The notes below the pieces were generated by a model. That model saw only the letters and a program-made list of their open reading frames with translations, ran no database searches and was not told where the DNA came from. Shown in pieces: positions 1 to 7,444 of a stretch of DNA of 10,986 nucleotides (the first letter of the stretch is position 1; every line of letters begins with the position of its first letter). Position numbers and translations under genes: made by a program. The DNA is from Bacillota bacterium (GTDB lineage: Bacteria > Bacillota > Dehalobacteriia > UBA4068), in the NCBI GenBank assembly GCA_009778255.1, contig WRKD01000160.1, positions 1-10,986 of the forward strand, written 5' to 3'.

Positions 1-1
1 C

Positions 2-84
2 CTTTGCTTCGCAAAGTCACAGATACTGCACGTAGGTAAAGCTCAAAACAAAGATTTTGGCTTTACCTCAGGCAAAAGCCTGGG
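2..84. repeat. Cluster of inverted repeats downstream of engB
   Basis: Three successive stem-loops can be read directly. CTTTGC (2-7) pairs with GCAAAG (11-16) around a 3-base loop. GGTAAAGC (35-42) plus CAAAA (44-48) pairs with TTTTG (55-59) plus GCTTTACC (60-67), giving a 13-pair stem with one bulged T at 43. CAGGC (69-73) pairs with GCCTG (78-82) around AAAA. No ORF or start signal fits here. They could be intergenic palindromic repeats, the end of a structured RNA whose rest lies left of the window, or processing and termination signals for a gene beyond the edge. Function unknown; the pairing itself is clear. Confidence 0.6.
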
Positions 85-96
85 AGGTCAACACTC

Positions 97-127
97 AACA
101 CTTGCGGCTGAAAGCCGCCTTAGTGTT
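97..127 (-). terminator. Stem-loop at the end of engB, possible terminator
   Basis: AACACT (97-102) pairs with AGTGTT (122-127), and inside it GCGGCT (104-109) pairs with AGCCGC (113-118) around a GAA loop. This gives a two-part stem of 12 pairs. It begins at the engB stop codon (127-129), the right place for the end of the lon-engB transcript. There is no real U-run on the minus-strand side, where GAGTGTTGACC follows, so termination may be weak or the hairpin may instead protect the 3' end. Confidence 0.5.
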
Positions 128-753
128 TAGCTAAGTATGCTAAGCCTTAGCACATGTTCCGCCACAGCTTGCCATATAATTTCTCGCCCTTCACAGCTAA
201 TAGCGGAAAACACAGTTATTTGTTCCGGCAACAAATCTAATGCTGCGGCTATGCTTTTTATTTGTTTGCTACGGGCGTTTTTACTTATTTTATCGGCTTT
301 ATTGGCAATAACATGTAAATCAAATCCGGCTTGCCGTAAGGCCTTATTAAAAGCGATATCTTCCTTACTCGGATCATGACGTATATCTACTAATTGCCAA
401 CAAAGTAGTCTTGCTTGGTGTTTAGTAAGCAAAGTTTCGATGCGCAAAAGCCACTCTTCCCGCTCAGATTTTGCCGCCTTGGCATATCCATAGCCCGGCA
501 AATCTACAAAGAAAAAGGGCATTTTACGCCCATTTTCATCCTCTGCGTAGATGCGGTAAAAATTAAGCAATCGCGTTTTGCCAGGAGACTGGGAAGAGCG
601 GGCTAAATTCTTACGGTTTAGCAAAGTATTGATCATAGTTGATTTACCGGAGTTAGAACGCCCTAAAACCGCTATTTCCGGTAATACTTCTAGCGGATAT
701 TGAGTAGGCTTTACCGCCGAGACTGCCAACTCGGCTTTTTTAATTTTTAACAT
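127..753 (-). CDS. engB: Ribosome-biogenesis GTP-binding protein EngB/YsxC/YihA
   Basis: This is a 208-residue small GTPase of the TrmE-Era-EngA-EngB-Septin group, full length for EngB. The G motifs are all visible: G1 (P-loop) GRSNSGKS at 31-38, the G2 threonine at 60 in GKTR, G3 DLPG at 84-87 followed by the EngB-typical YGYAK, G4 NKAD at 151-154, and a G5 SA pair near 183-184. In Bacillus the orthologue YsxC is essential and acts late in 50S ribosomal subunit assembly in the cytoplasm. The ATG (751-753) overlaps the end of lon in the string ATGTTAA (7 shared bases) and only a weak GGAA lies upstream, so translation is probably coupled to lon. The lon-engB order is common in Firmicutes. Identity is secure from motifs and context. 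Confidence 0.97.
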   Translation of the reverse strand: MLKIKKAELAVSAVKPTQYPLEVLPEIAVLGRSNSGKSTMINTLLNRKNLARSSQSPGKTRLLNFYRIYAEDENGRKMPFFFVDLPGYGYAKAAKSEREEWLLRIETLLTKHQARLLCWQLVDIRHDPSKEDIAFNKALRQAGFDLHVIANKADKISKNARSKQIKSIAAALDLLPEQITVFSAISCEGREIIWQAVAEHVLRLSILS

Positions 754-3131
754 AAAACAAGTTCCAGAACTTGTGACATATTATCAACTAAATGTAATGT
801 AAGTTTACTACGAATATTGGCTGGCAATTCCTCTACATCTTTTTCATTTTCTTGTGGCAAGATAATTTCTTTTATACCTGCGCGGTAAGCTGCCAAGAGT
901 TTTTCTTTTACACCGCCAACCGCCAGAACCCGGCCACGTAGGGTTATTTCGCCGGTCATGGCAATGTCTCCGCGAATTCTACGGCCGCTCAATTGAGAAG
1001 CTAGTGCAGAAGCCAAAGTTATACCTGCGGAAGGGCCATCTTTGGGTGTAGCGCCTTCTGGTACATGTATATGAAGATCTGTTTTTTGTGTTAACTCATC
1101 GTCAATGCCCAGCTTAATGCTTATGGAACGAATATAGGTCAGCGCTGCCTGGGCGCTTTCTTTCATAACTTCGCCCAGTTGGCCAGTTATAGATATTTTA
1201 CCATTGCCGGTGAGGGTCTGCGCCTCAATTGAGAGGAGTTCTCCGCCAACCTGAGTTACGGCTAAACCTAAAGCCACACCCACGCGGTTTTGTTTGTCCT
1301 GCTTGCCACGATGATAACGCGGTATGCCAAGATAATCTTGTATAGTTGCCTCATTAACAACAAAAGGCCCTTCCTCTCCAGCTACCAGTTTTTTACTTAC
1401 CCGGCGGCATAGTTTAGCTATGTGCCGTTCTAACTCACGAACTCCGGCTTCACGCGTATAGTCGCGTATTATTATTTTTAGGGTGTTTTCGCTGATGTTC
1501 AGCCGGCCTTTTTCTAAACCATGTTCGGTGAATTGTTTATGGATAAGATGCCTTTGGGCAATTTTAACTTTCTCTTCCTCTGTATAGCTGGATATATCAA
1601 TAATCTCCATGCGGTCTTGCAATGGTTTGGGGATATTCTCCCGTACATTGGCTGTGGTGATGAACATCACTTGCGACAAGTCTATGGGTATTTCCATATA
1701 ATGATCGACAAAGGTATTGTTTTGTTCCGGGTCTAAAGCTTCTAAAAGAGCGCTGGCAGGGTCTCCCCGAAAATCGCTGGACATTTTATCTATTTCATCC
1801 AGCAAAAATAAAGGGTTGATGGAACCTGCCTTGCGAATATTTTGTACCAAACGTCCCGGCATGGCGCCAATATAGGTTCGGCGATGACCGCGAATTTCTG
1901 CTTCATCGCGAACGCCACCCAAACTCATGCGTACGAAATTGCGCTTTAATGCCCGCGCAACCGAGCGGGCTAAGGAAGTTTTACCTACACCAGGAGGCCC
2001 CACCAAGCATATTATCGGCCCACGCAGGCTACCAGTTAGCTGGCAGGTGGCTAAGTATTCCAAAATGCGCTCTTTAGGTTTTTCCAAACCATAATGATCT
2101 GCTGCCAGAATACTTTCCGCGCGCTTAATATTATGCGTTTCTTTTGTCTTTTTATTCCAAGGCATATTGATCAGCCAATCGGCATAATTCTGTATTACTG
2201 CTGCTTCTGCCATCATAGGAGGCATTTTAGCCAGTCTTTCTAATTCTTTGTCCAGCTTTTGCAGCACTGATTCCGGACAACCAGCTTCTTCAGCTTGACG
2301 GCGCAGTTGGGCAGCTTCTGCTATGCGTTCATCCTTCTCGCCCAATTCCTTTTGAATAGCTTTTATCTGTTCGCGTAGATAATACTCTTTTTGATTTTGT
2401 TCTATCTGTTTACGTACCCTTTCCGCTATTACTTGCTCCATTTTAGCTATTTCCAGCTCGCGGCAAAGAAACTCCATAGTTGCTTCTATGCGCTTATTTA
2501 AACAGGTTTCTGCCAATATCGTTTGCTTTTCCTCAGGTTTTATATGCAGCTGAGAAGCAACTAAATCTGTAAAACGGCCTGTTTCTCGTATATCATTGGC
2601 AGCCATAATGGCTTCCGGTGATATTTTACGGCTGGTGCGTGCATATTCCTCAAAACAATTGGTTAAAGAGCGCCTTAAAGCCTCTAATTCCAATTCGCTG
2701 ACATTTATTTGATCATTCAATATGGTCAAATAAGCCAGAACATAATCCTGCTGCTCTATACATGCGTCTAAAGAGGCCCGCCATAAGCCTTCCATCAATA
2801 AGCGCATGGCCCCGCCGGGTAACTTAAGCACTTGCCGTACACGCGCCACCGCCCCTATCTGATGCAAATCTTCTTGGCAGGGATCTTCTTTTTGCGAATC
2901 TTTTTGCATCACCAAAAACAGTAAATTTTCATCTTGCAGCATAGCTTTATCAACCGCATTTATTGAACGGTCGCGCCCAACATCTAAGTGCGTAATCATA
3001 TTGGGAAATATTAGTAAGCCGCGTAAAGGCAACATGGGTAAAATCATTTGCCGCCCGCCATTAAGTATTTCTTCTGCGGGGATTTTCAGGGGTGGTGGAA
3101 TTGTTGCAGATGTATTTCTTTCTTCAAACAT
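747..3131 (-). CDS. lon: ATP-dependent endopeptidase Lon (LonA type)
   Basis: This cytoplasmic AAA+ serine protease degrades misfolded and specific regulatory proteins. The 794 residues match LonA. In order: an N-terminal substrate-binding domain (about 29-230, starting LPMLPLRG), a coiled-coil segment rich in Q, K and E (about 230-290), the AAA+ module with Walker A GPPGVGKT at 378-385 and Walker B LFLLDEID at 441-448, and the C-terminal protease domain with Ser701 in DGPSAG and Lys744 in GGVKEK. The 43-residue Ser-Lys spacing equals that of E. coli Lon. An ATG two codons upstream (3137) is possible, but AGAGG sits 1 base from it and 7 bases from the ATG at 3131, so I chose 3131. It is the first gene of the lon-engB unit. 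No membrane segment is seen, so it is LonA rather than LonB. Confidence 0.97.
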   Translation of the reverse strand: MFEERNTSATIPPPLKIPAEEILNGGRQMILPMLPLRGLLIFPNMITHLDVGRDRSINAVDKAMLQDENLLFLVMQKDSQKEDPCQEDLHQIGAVARVRQVLKLPGGAMRLLMEGLWRASLDACIEQQDYVLAYLTILNDQINVSELELEALRRSLTNCFEEYARTSRKISPEAIMAANDIRETGRFTDLVASQLHIKPEEKQTILAETCLNKRIEATMEFLCRELEIAKMEQVIAERVRKQIEQNQKEYYLREQIKAIQKELGEKDERIAEAAQLRRQAEEAGCPESVLQKLDKELERLAKMPPMMAEAAVIQNYADWLINMPWNKKTKETHNIKRAESILAADHYGLEKPKERILEYLATCQLTGSLRGPIICLVGPPGVGKTSLARSVARALKRNFVRMSLGGVRDEAEIRGHRRTYIGAMPGRLVQNIRKAGSINPLFLLDEIDKMSSDFRGDPASALLEALDPEQNNTFVDHYMEIPIDLSQVMFITTANVRENIPKPLQDRMEIIDISSYTEEEKVKIAQRHLIHKQFTEHGLEKGRLNISENTLKIIIRDYTREAGVRELERHIAKLCRRVSKKLVAGEEGPFVVNEATIQDYLGIPRYHRGKQDKQNRVGVALGLAVTQVGGELLSIEAQTLTGNGKISITGQLGEVMKESAQAALTYIRSISIKLGIDDELTQKTDLHIHVPEGATPKDGPSAGITLASALASQLSGRRIRGDIAMTGEITLRGRVLAVGGVKEKLLAAYRAGIKEIILPQENEKDVEELPANIRSKLTLHLVDNMSQVLELVLC

Positions 3132-3138
3132 GACCATA

Positions 3139-3143
3139 CCTCT
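3139..3143 (-). promoter_or_regulatory. lon ribosome binding site deciding the start
   Basis: AGAGG on the minus strand lies 7 bases before the ATG at 3131 and only 1 base before the ATG at 3137. It therefore favours the shorter Lon product. Confidence 0.6.
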
Positions 3144-3172
3144 TTTATGAGAATTGAAAAAAACTAACTAAT

Positions 3173-3202
3173 AGTATATCACAAAGCATGTTACAATCGC
3201 AA
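3173..3202 (-). promoter_or_regulatory. Sigma-A type promoter of lon-engB
   Basis: On the minus strand, -35 TTGCGA (3197-3202) and -10 TATACT (3173-3178) are 18 bases apart, and TG at the extended -10 position precedes TATACT. The inferred transcript start near 3166 leaves a leader of about 35 bases. I looked for CIRCE and CtsR operators here and found no convincing match. Confidence 0.7.
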
Positions 3203-3276
3203 GTAGTCAGAAATTTGAAGTTTTGAGCCAGAATAATTAGAACAATTTAAACAATTATCCCTCTTGTGCTACTATC

Positions 3277-3305
3277 TTGACGATTAGGCTGTACTCTGAT
3301 ATAAT
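3277..3305 (+). promoter_or_regulatory. Sigma-A type promoter of lysK-thrS
   Basis: TTGACG (3277-3282) and a perfect TATAAT (3300-3305) are 17 bases apart, with an extended -10 TG before TATAAT. The leader to the ATG at 3363 is only about 50 bases, too short for a T-box. Its back-to-back position with the lon promoter makes 3138-3362 a divergent promoter region. Confidence 0.8.
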
Positions 3306-3346
3306 TCTATTTCAGAACAACTTGTATATTTATTATTATAAATTTT

Positions 3347-3355
3347 GGAAAAGGG
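3347..3355 (+). promoter_or_regulatory. lysK ribosome binding site deciding the start
   Basis: GGAAAAGGG lies 7 bases before the ATG at 3363. The TTG at 3345 would overlap this site and has no site of its own, so ATG 3363 is the likely start. Confidence 0.7.
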
Positions 3356-3362
3356 CGATAAT

Positions 3363-5375
3363 ATGTTTTGGGCGGAAGTTATTGCAGAACAAATTATCCG
3401 GCGTAACCCGGAAAAACAAGAATATGTTTGTGCGGCTGGCATCAGCCCTTCAGGTTCTATACATATCGGCAATTTTAGAGATGTAGCCACAAGTTATTTT
3501 GTGGTCAAAGCGCTTAAGAAGCAGGGTAGGAATGCTAAGCTGCTTTTTTCATGGGATGAATACGACCGCCTGCGTAAGATTCCGGTTAATGTGGCTAAAA
3601 TCTCTTCACATATGGAACAGTATTTGGGACGCCCTTATGTGGATGTACCCAACCCTTTTGCAGACGATGCAGAGAATTATGCCCGTCACTTCGAGCAAGA
3701 GTTCGAGCAAGCTATGAAAGCTTTTGGCATTGAACCGGATTATCGCTATCAGGCTACCATGCACCGCTTGGGGCATTATGCCCCGCAGATGATACATGCT
3801 TTGAAGGAAAGAGGGCGTATTTTTGATATTTTAAGCGGCTTTCGTACCCAAGAAGCAGGGGTAGGGGAACGGGAAGCATATTTCCCGGTTAGTATTTATT
3901 GCCCCATTTGTGGTAAGGATGATACCACTATTACCGCGCTCAGTGATGATTGTGAACAAGCCACATACATTTGTAAATGCGGTTATGACGGTAGTTTTAA
4001 TTTCACCAAGGATTTTCATTGTAAACTTGCCTGGAAAGTAGATTGGGCTATGCGTTGGCGTTTCGAGGGTGTGGATTTTGAGCCGGGAGGCAAAGATCAT
4101 GCCAGCCCTACCGGTAGCTATCAGACAAGCAAAATAATTGCACAAGAAATATTTGGCTACGAAGCGCCCTTATTCACTGGCTATGAATTCATTGGTATTA
4201 AAGGGGCTACGGGTAAGATGTCTGGCTCTTCTGGCCTTAATCTTATACCAAACACTCTGCTTAAACTGTATCAACCAGAAGTAATACTATGGCTGTATGC
4301 CAAAACCGACCCCATGAAAGCCTTCGATTTTTGCTTTGATGACGGAATTTTGAGGCAGTATTTTGAGTTTGATAAGCAGTATCAAGAGTATTGCAGTGGG
4401 GCGGCTACAGATTTTACCAGTGCTGTTATGGAGAATTGCCTCATTGAAGGGCGAAAACTTGATCCTGTACCCATGGGCTTACTGGTGCAATTAGGCTCGG
4501 TGGTGGATTTTAATATTGAAATGCTGGAAACGGTATTCGCTAAGATTGGTCAACCTTACACATATAAAGAGTTTGCAGATCGTCTGGAGCGCGCCCGCTA
4601 CTGGCTAGAGCAATGCTCTCCCCAGAGTGTGAATCGCCTGCGGTTACAGCGTAATGGATCGGTTTATAATGCTCTAAGCACGAATGAACGACAAGAAATT
4701 TTCCTGCTTTTTGAATATCTTAACACAGGCGGCTATACTTTAGATGATTTACAAGCTTATCTTTATGCCATACCGCGCCTTGCCACAACTGAAAATTTGG
4801 ATGATAAAGCGCTAAAAGTTAAACAAGGAGCATTTTTCCGTAATGTATATAAGTTGCTGCTAGATAAAGAACAAGGTCCACGTCTTTATCTTTTCCTATA
4901 CGCTATTGAAAAAGAACAGTATTTGAGTTTGCTGGATTTTTCTACTCCGCTAAGCGAATACGAACTTACATCACAAACGGATCTAGAGCAGCAGCCGGTA
5001 ATAGAAAAGCGTATTTTTGGCGAGCCGGATGCAGTTGCTCCTCTAAAAGAGGAAATAGATCTAAATCATTTTGCCGCACTAGATCTACGTGTATGCAGGG
5101 TTCTAAAATGTGCGGAAATACGAAAATCGCACAGCTGTTTCAAACTTACGCTTTTCGACGGTTTAGGCGAGCGGGAAATTGTTTCAAGTATAAAGGGAGA
5201 TTATACGCCACAAGAATTGATTGGTAAAAAGATCATTGTACTGGTTAACTTAAAGCCGGCGCGTTTAACCGGAGTAAAAAGCCAAGGTATGCTGCTGGCT
5301 GGAACAAACAGCGCCTGTGGCTGCCAAGTAATATTTGTAGACGAAAGCATACCAGAAGGCACGCAAATAAAATAA
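3363..5375 (+). CDS. lysK: Class I (archaeal-type) lysyl-tRNA synthetase fused to a C-terminal tRNA-binding domain
   Basis: The enzyme charges tRNA-Lys with lysine in the cytoplasm. The 670 residues show class I signatures: HIGN at 34-37 and KMSGS at 285-289 in a Rossmann-type catalytic core. An inserted zinc-type cluster has C180-x2-C183 and C204-x-C206. A helical region typical of class I LysRS and used for anticodon recognition follows (about 300-530). After a linker, residues from about 564 to the end form an OB-fold tRNA-binding domain of the EMAP-II/CsaA/MetRS-C-terminal type, with the LDLRV and VNLKPARL-x-GV-x-SQGM hallmarks. Class I LysRS of archaea and the minority of bacteria that have it usually stops near 500-550 residues, so the added domain stands out. 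It is the first gene before thrS, 77 bases away with no terminator between, suggesting one transcript. Synthetase identity is very secure; the benefit of the extra domain, probably tighter tRNA binding, is inferred. Confidence 0.95.
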   Translation: MFWAEVIAEQIIRRNPEKQEYVCAAGISPSGSIHIGNFRDVATSYFVVKALKKQGRNAKLLFSWDEYDRLRKIPVNVAKISSHMEQYLGRPYVDVPNPFADDAENYARHFEQEFEQAMKAFGIEPDYRYQATMHRLGHYAPQMIHALKERGRIFDILSGFRTQEAGVGEREAYFPVSIYCPICGKDDTTITALSDDCEQATYICKCGYDGSFNFTKDFHCKLAWKVDWAMRWRFEGVDFEPGGKDHASPTGSYQTSKIIAQEIFGYEAPLFTGYEFIGIKGATGKMSGSSGLNLIPNTLLKLYQPEVILWLYAKTDPMKAFDFCFDDGILRQYFEFDKQYQEYCSGAATDFTSAVMENCLIEGRKLDPVPMGLLVQLGSVVDFNIEMLETVFAKIGQPYTYKEFADRLERARYWLEQCSPQSVNRLRLQRNGSVYNALSTNERQEIFLLFEYLNTGGYTLDDLQAYLYAIPRLATTENLDDKALKVKQGAFFRNVYKLLLDKEQGPRLYLFLYAIEKEQYLSLLDFSTPLSEYELTSQTDLEQQPVIEKRIFGEPDAVAPLKEEIDLNHFAALDLRVCRVLKCAEIRKSHSCFKLTLFDGLGEREIVSSIKGDYTPQELIGKKIIVLVNLKPARLTGVKSQGMLLAGTNSACGCQVIFVDESIPEGTQIK

Positions 5376-5436
5376 GACGCTTGCATAATGAACAAAGTTG
5401 TACAGACATTTACAACCTTGGCTTAGAATTGATCTT

Positions 5437-5444
5437 GGAGGAGG
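5437..5444 (+). promoter_or_regulatory. thrS ribosome binding site deciding the start
   Basis: GGAGGAGG, a very strong Shine-Dalgarno site, lies 8 bases before ATG 5453. It excludes the in-frame TTG at 5381 as the main start. Confidence 0.85.
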
Positions 5445-5452
5445 ATTTAGCT

Positions 5453-7354
5453 ATGATTATACGTTTTCCGGATGATCAGGAGTTGAACTTTGAAAGTGGT
5501 GTTTTAGCTGTGACTGCGCTTAAAGCTTGGGATAAAGAATGTGCCAAAAGTGCAGTTGGTGTGAAAATAAATGGCGAGATGCGCGCACTCACCACACCGC
5601 TTAATGACAATGACACACTTCTCCCGCTTTCTTTTACAGAGCAAGAGGGGAGGCAGATGTTTTGGCACAGTTCTTCGCATATTATGGCACAGGCGGTACA
5701 ACATCTTTTCCCCGGTACGCGCTTTGGCATTGGGCCCTCAATTAAAGAAGGCTTTTATTATGATTTCGATAGCGAACATGTTTTTACACCGGAAGATCTG
5801 ATTGCAATAGAACAGGAAATAAAGCGCATAGTTAAGAAAAATGAAAAGTATTTGCGCGAAGAACTGTCTCGCGAGCAGGCTTTACAATTGTTTACCGAAT
5901 TGGGAGAGAATTATAAAGTAGAATTGATCAACGACTTGCCAAAAGACGCCGTAATCAGTGTTTATCGACAAGGCGATTTCCTGGATCTTTGCGCAGGGCC
6001 ACATTTAACCTCTACAGGTGCGGTGAAAGCCGTTAAATTGCTCTCTTTAGCTGGAGCTTACTGGCGCGGCAGCGAAAAAAACAAGATGCTACAGCGTATT
6101 TATGCCATTAGCTTTCCGGAACAGCGGCAACTGGATGAGTATATAACTAAATTGGAAGAAGCTAAAAAACGAGACCATCGAAAACTAGGAACAGAGCTTG
6201 AGCTGTTCATGATGACAGACGATGGCCCTGGCTTTCCCTTCTTTTTGCCCAAAGGCATGATTATTCGCAATGAACTGGAGCAGTATTGGCGTCAACAGCA
6301 TCGCATGCACGGTTATCAAGAAATAAAAACCCCCATTATTCTTAATCGCGATTTATGGGAACAAAGCGGTCATTGGGATCATTATAAAAACAACATGTAT
6401 TTCACGCAAATTGATGAAGCAACTTATGCGGTAAAACCTATGAATTGTCCCGGCGGCTTGCTTGTTTATAAAAACAAACCACATAGCTATCGTGAATTGC
6501 CTATCCGCGTAGGGGAACTTGGCTTGGTGCATCGGCATGAGCTTTCTGGAGTTTTGCATGGCTTGATGCGTGTACGTTGTTTTACTCAGGACGACGCCCA
6601 TCTGTTTATGATGGAAGAACAAGTAAAGGATGAAATCAAGGGTGTAGCGCGCTTGATAGACGATTTTTATAAGCTTTTCGGCTTCTCATATCATGTAGAG
6701 CTTTCTACCCGCCCTGAAAAAGCCATGGGCAGTGTTGAGGTGTGGAACGAGGCTACTAAAGCCTTAGCCGAAGCCATGGACGAAATGGGTATGCCCTACA
6801 CCATCAACGAGGGAGACGGCGCATTTTACGGCCCCAAACTAGATTTTCATTTACAGGATAGCTTAAACCGTACCTGGCAATGCGGTACCATACAACTGGA
6901 TTTTCAAATGCCGGAACGCTTTGATCTTAACTATATCGGCTCGGATAATCAACCGCATCGCCCAGTTATGATACATAGGGTGCTTTTCGGTAGCATAGAA
7001 CGGTTCATTGGCATTCTTATTGAACATTATGCAGGGGCTTTCCCGTTATGGCTTTCTCCGGTACAGGCAAAAGTTCTTACTATTACCGATCGGCAGAATG
7101 ATTATGCAGCTCAGATACTGTTGCGCTTAGAAGAAATGGGTATCCGGACCGAGTTAGATACAAGAAACGAAAAAATAGGTTATAAAATCCGCGCTGCTCA
7201 AACAGAAAAAATCCCCTATCTACTGGTGTTGGGGGATAAAGAACAAGAACAACAAACCGCTGCCCTGCGTAAACGCGGCGAGGGAGATTTAGGCGCTTTT
7301 CCAGTAGAAGATATTGTGGCAAGATTACTAAAAGAGATACAATTAAAAGTTTAA
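5453..7354 (+). CDS. thrS: Threonyl-tRNA synthetase
   Basis: This class II synthetase charges tRNA-Thr and edits mischarged serine. The 633 residues fit bacterial ThrRS. An N-terminal TGS domain (1 to about 62) leads into the editing domain, with H72-x3-H76 in HSSSH and C180-x3-H184 in CAGPH. The catalytic core carries the zinc ligands Cys332 (MNCPGG), His383 (DDAH) and His508 (MIHR). The motif 2 arginine is Arg361 in HRHE, and motif 3 is near GSIERF. An anticodon-binding domain follows from about 535. All key residues are present, so the enzyme should be active and able to edit. It follows lysK by 77 bases and no T-box leader is present, unlike the common arrangement for thrS in Firmicutes, so expression probably depends on the lysK promoter. 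Confidence 0.97.
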   Translation: MIIRFPDDQELNFESGVLAVTALKAWDKECAKSAVGVKINGEMRALTTPLNDNDTLLPLSFTEQEGRQMFWHSSSHIMAQAVQHLFPGTRFGIGPSIKEGFYYDFDSEHVFTPEDLIAIEQEIKRIVKKNEKYLREELSREQALQLFTELGENYKVELINDLPKDAVISVYRQGDFLDLCAGPHLTSTGAVKAVKLLSLAGAYWRGSEKNKMLQRIYAISFPEQRQLDEYITKLEEAKKRDHRKLGTELELFMMTDDGPGFPFFLPKGMIIRNELEQYWRQQHRMHGYQEIKTPIILNRDLWEQSGHWDHYKNNMYFTQIDEATYAVKPMNCPGGLLVYKNKPHSYRELPIRVGELGLVHRHELSGVLHGLMRVRCFTQDDAHLFMMEEQVKDEIKGVARLIDDFYKLFGFSYHVELSTRPEKAMGSVEVWNEATKALAEAMDEMGMPYTINEGDGAFYGPKLDFHLQDSLNRTWQCGTIQLDFQMPERFDLNYIGSDNQPHRPVMIHRVLFGSIERFIGILIEHYAGAFPLWLSPVQAKVLTITDRQNDYAAQILLRLEEMGIRTELDTRNEKIGYKIRAAQTEKIPYLLVLGDKEQEQQTAALRKRGEGDLGAFPVEDIVARLLKEIQLKV

Positions 7355-7383
7355 TGTGAAGCGAATTGGATTGTCAGGGTTTT

Positions 7384-7406
7384 TTGCTTAAGCAACTCAC
7401 TAGTGA
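7384..7406. promoter_or_regulatory. Two adjacent palindromes upstream of the yitT-like gene
   Basis: TTGCTTAAGCAA (7384-7395) and TCACTAGTGA (7397-7406) are perfect palindromes separated by one base, in the 90-base gap between thrS and the YitT-like gene. No U-run follows on the plus strand, so a terminator is unlikely. They resemble protein-binding operator halves. I see no strong promoter in this gap: TTGCTT near 7384 with an A/T-rich -10 is weak. The role is inferred. Confidence 0.35.
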
Positions 7407-7444
7407 ATAAAAGAGCGCCCATACAATAAGAAAGGGCAGCTAAA

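Noticed and set aside
3203..3240. TTTGA-type repeats near 3213-3226 as a CtsR heat-shock operator for lon.
   Set aside because: The repeat period is 8 bases, not the 10 of the CtsR tandem heptamer, and the flanking bases do not match.
3345..3362. TTG start giving a LysRS six residues longer.
   Set aside because: The TTG overlaps the GGAAAAGGG ribosome site that serves ATG 3363, and it has no site of its own.
5388..5426. Twelve-codon frame MNKVVQTFTTLA upstream of thrS, with three threonine codons, as a possible attenuation leader.
   Set aside because: It has no Shine-Dalgarno site, no terminator/antiterminator pair follows, and three Thr codons in 12 can occur by chance.
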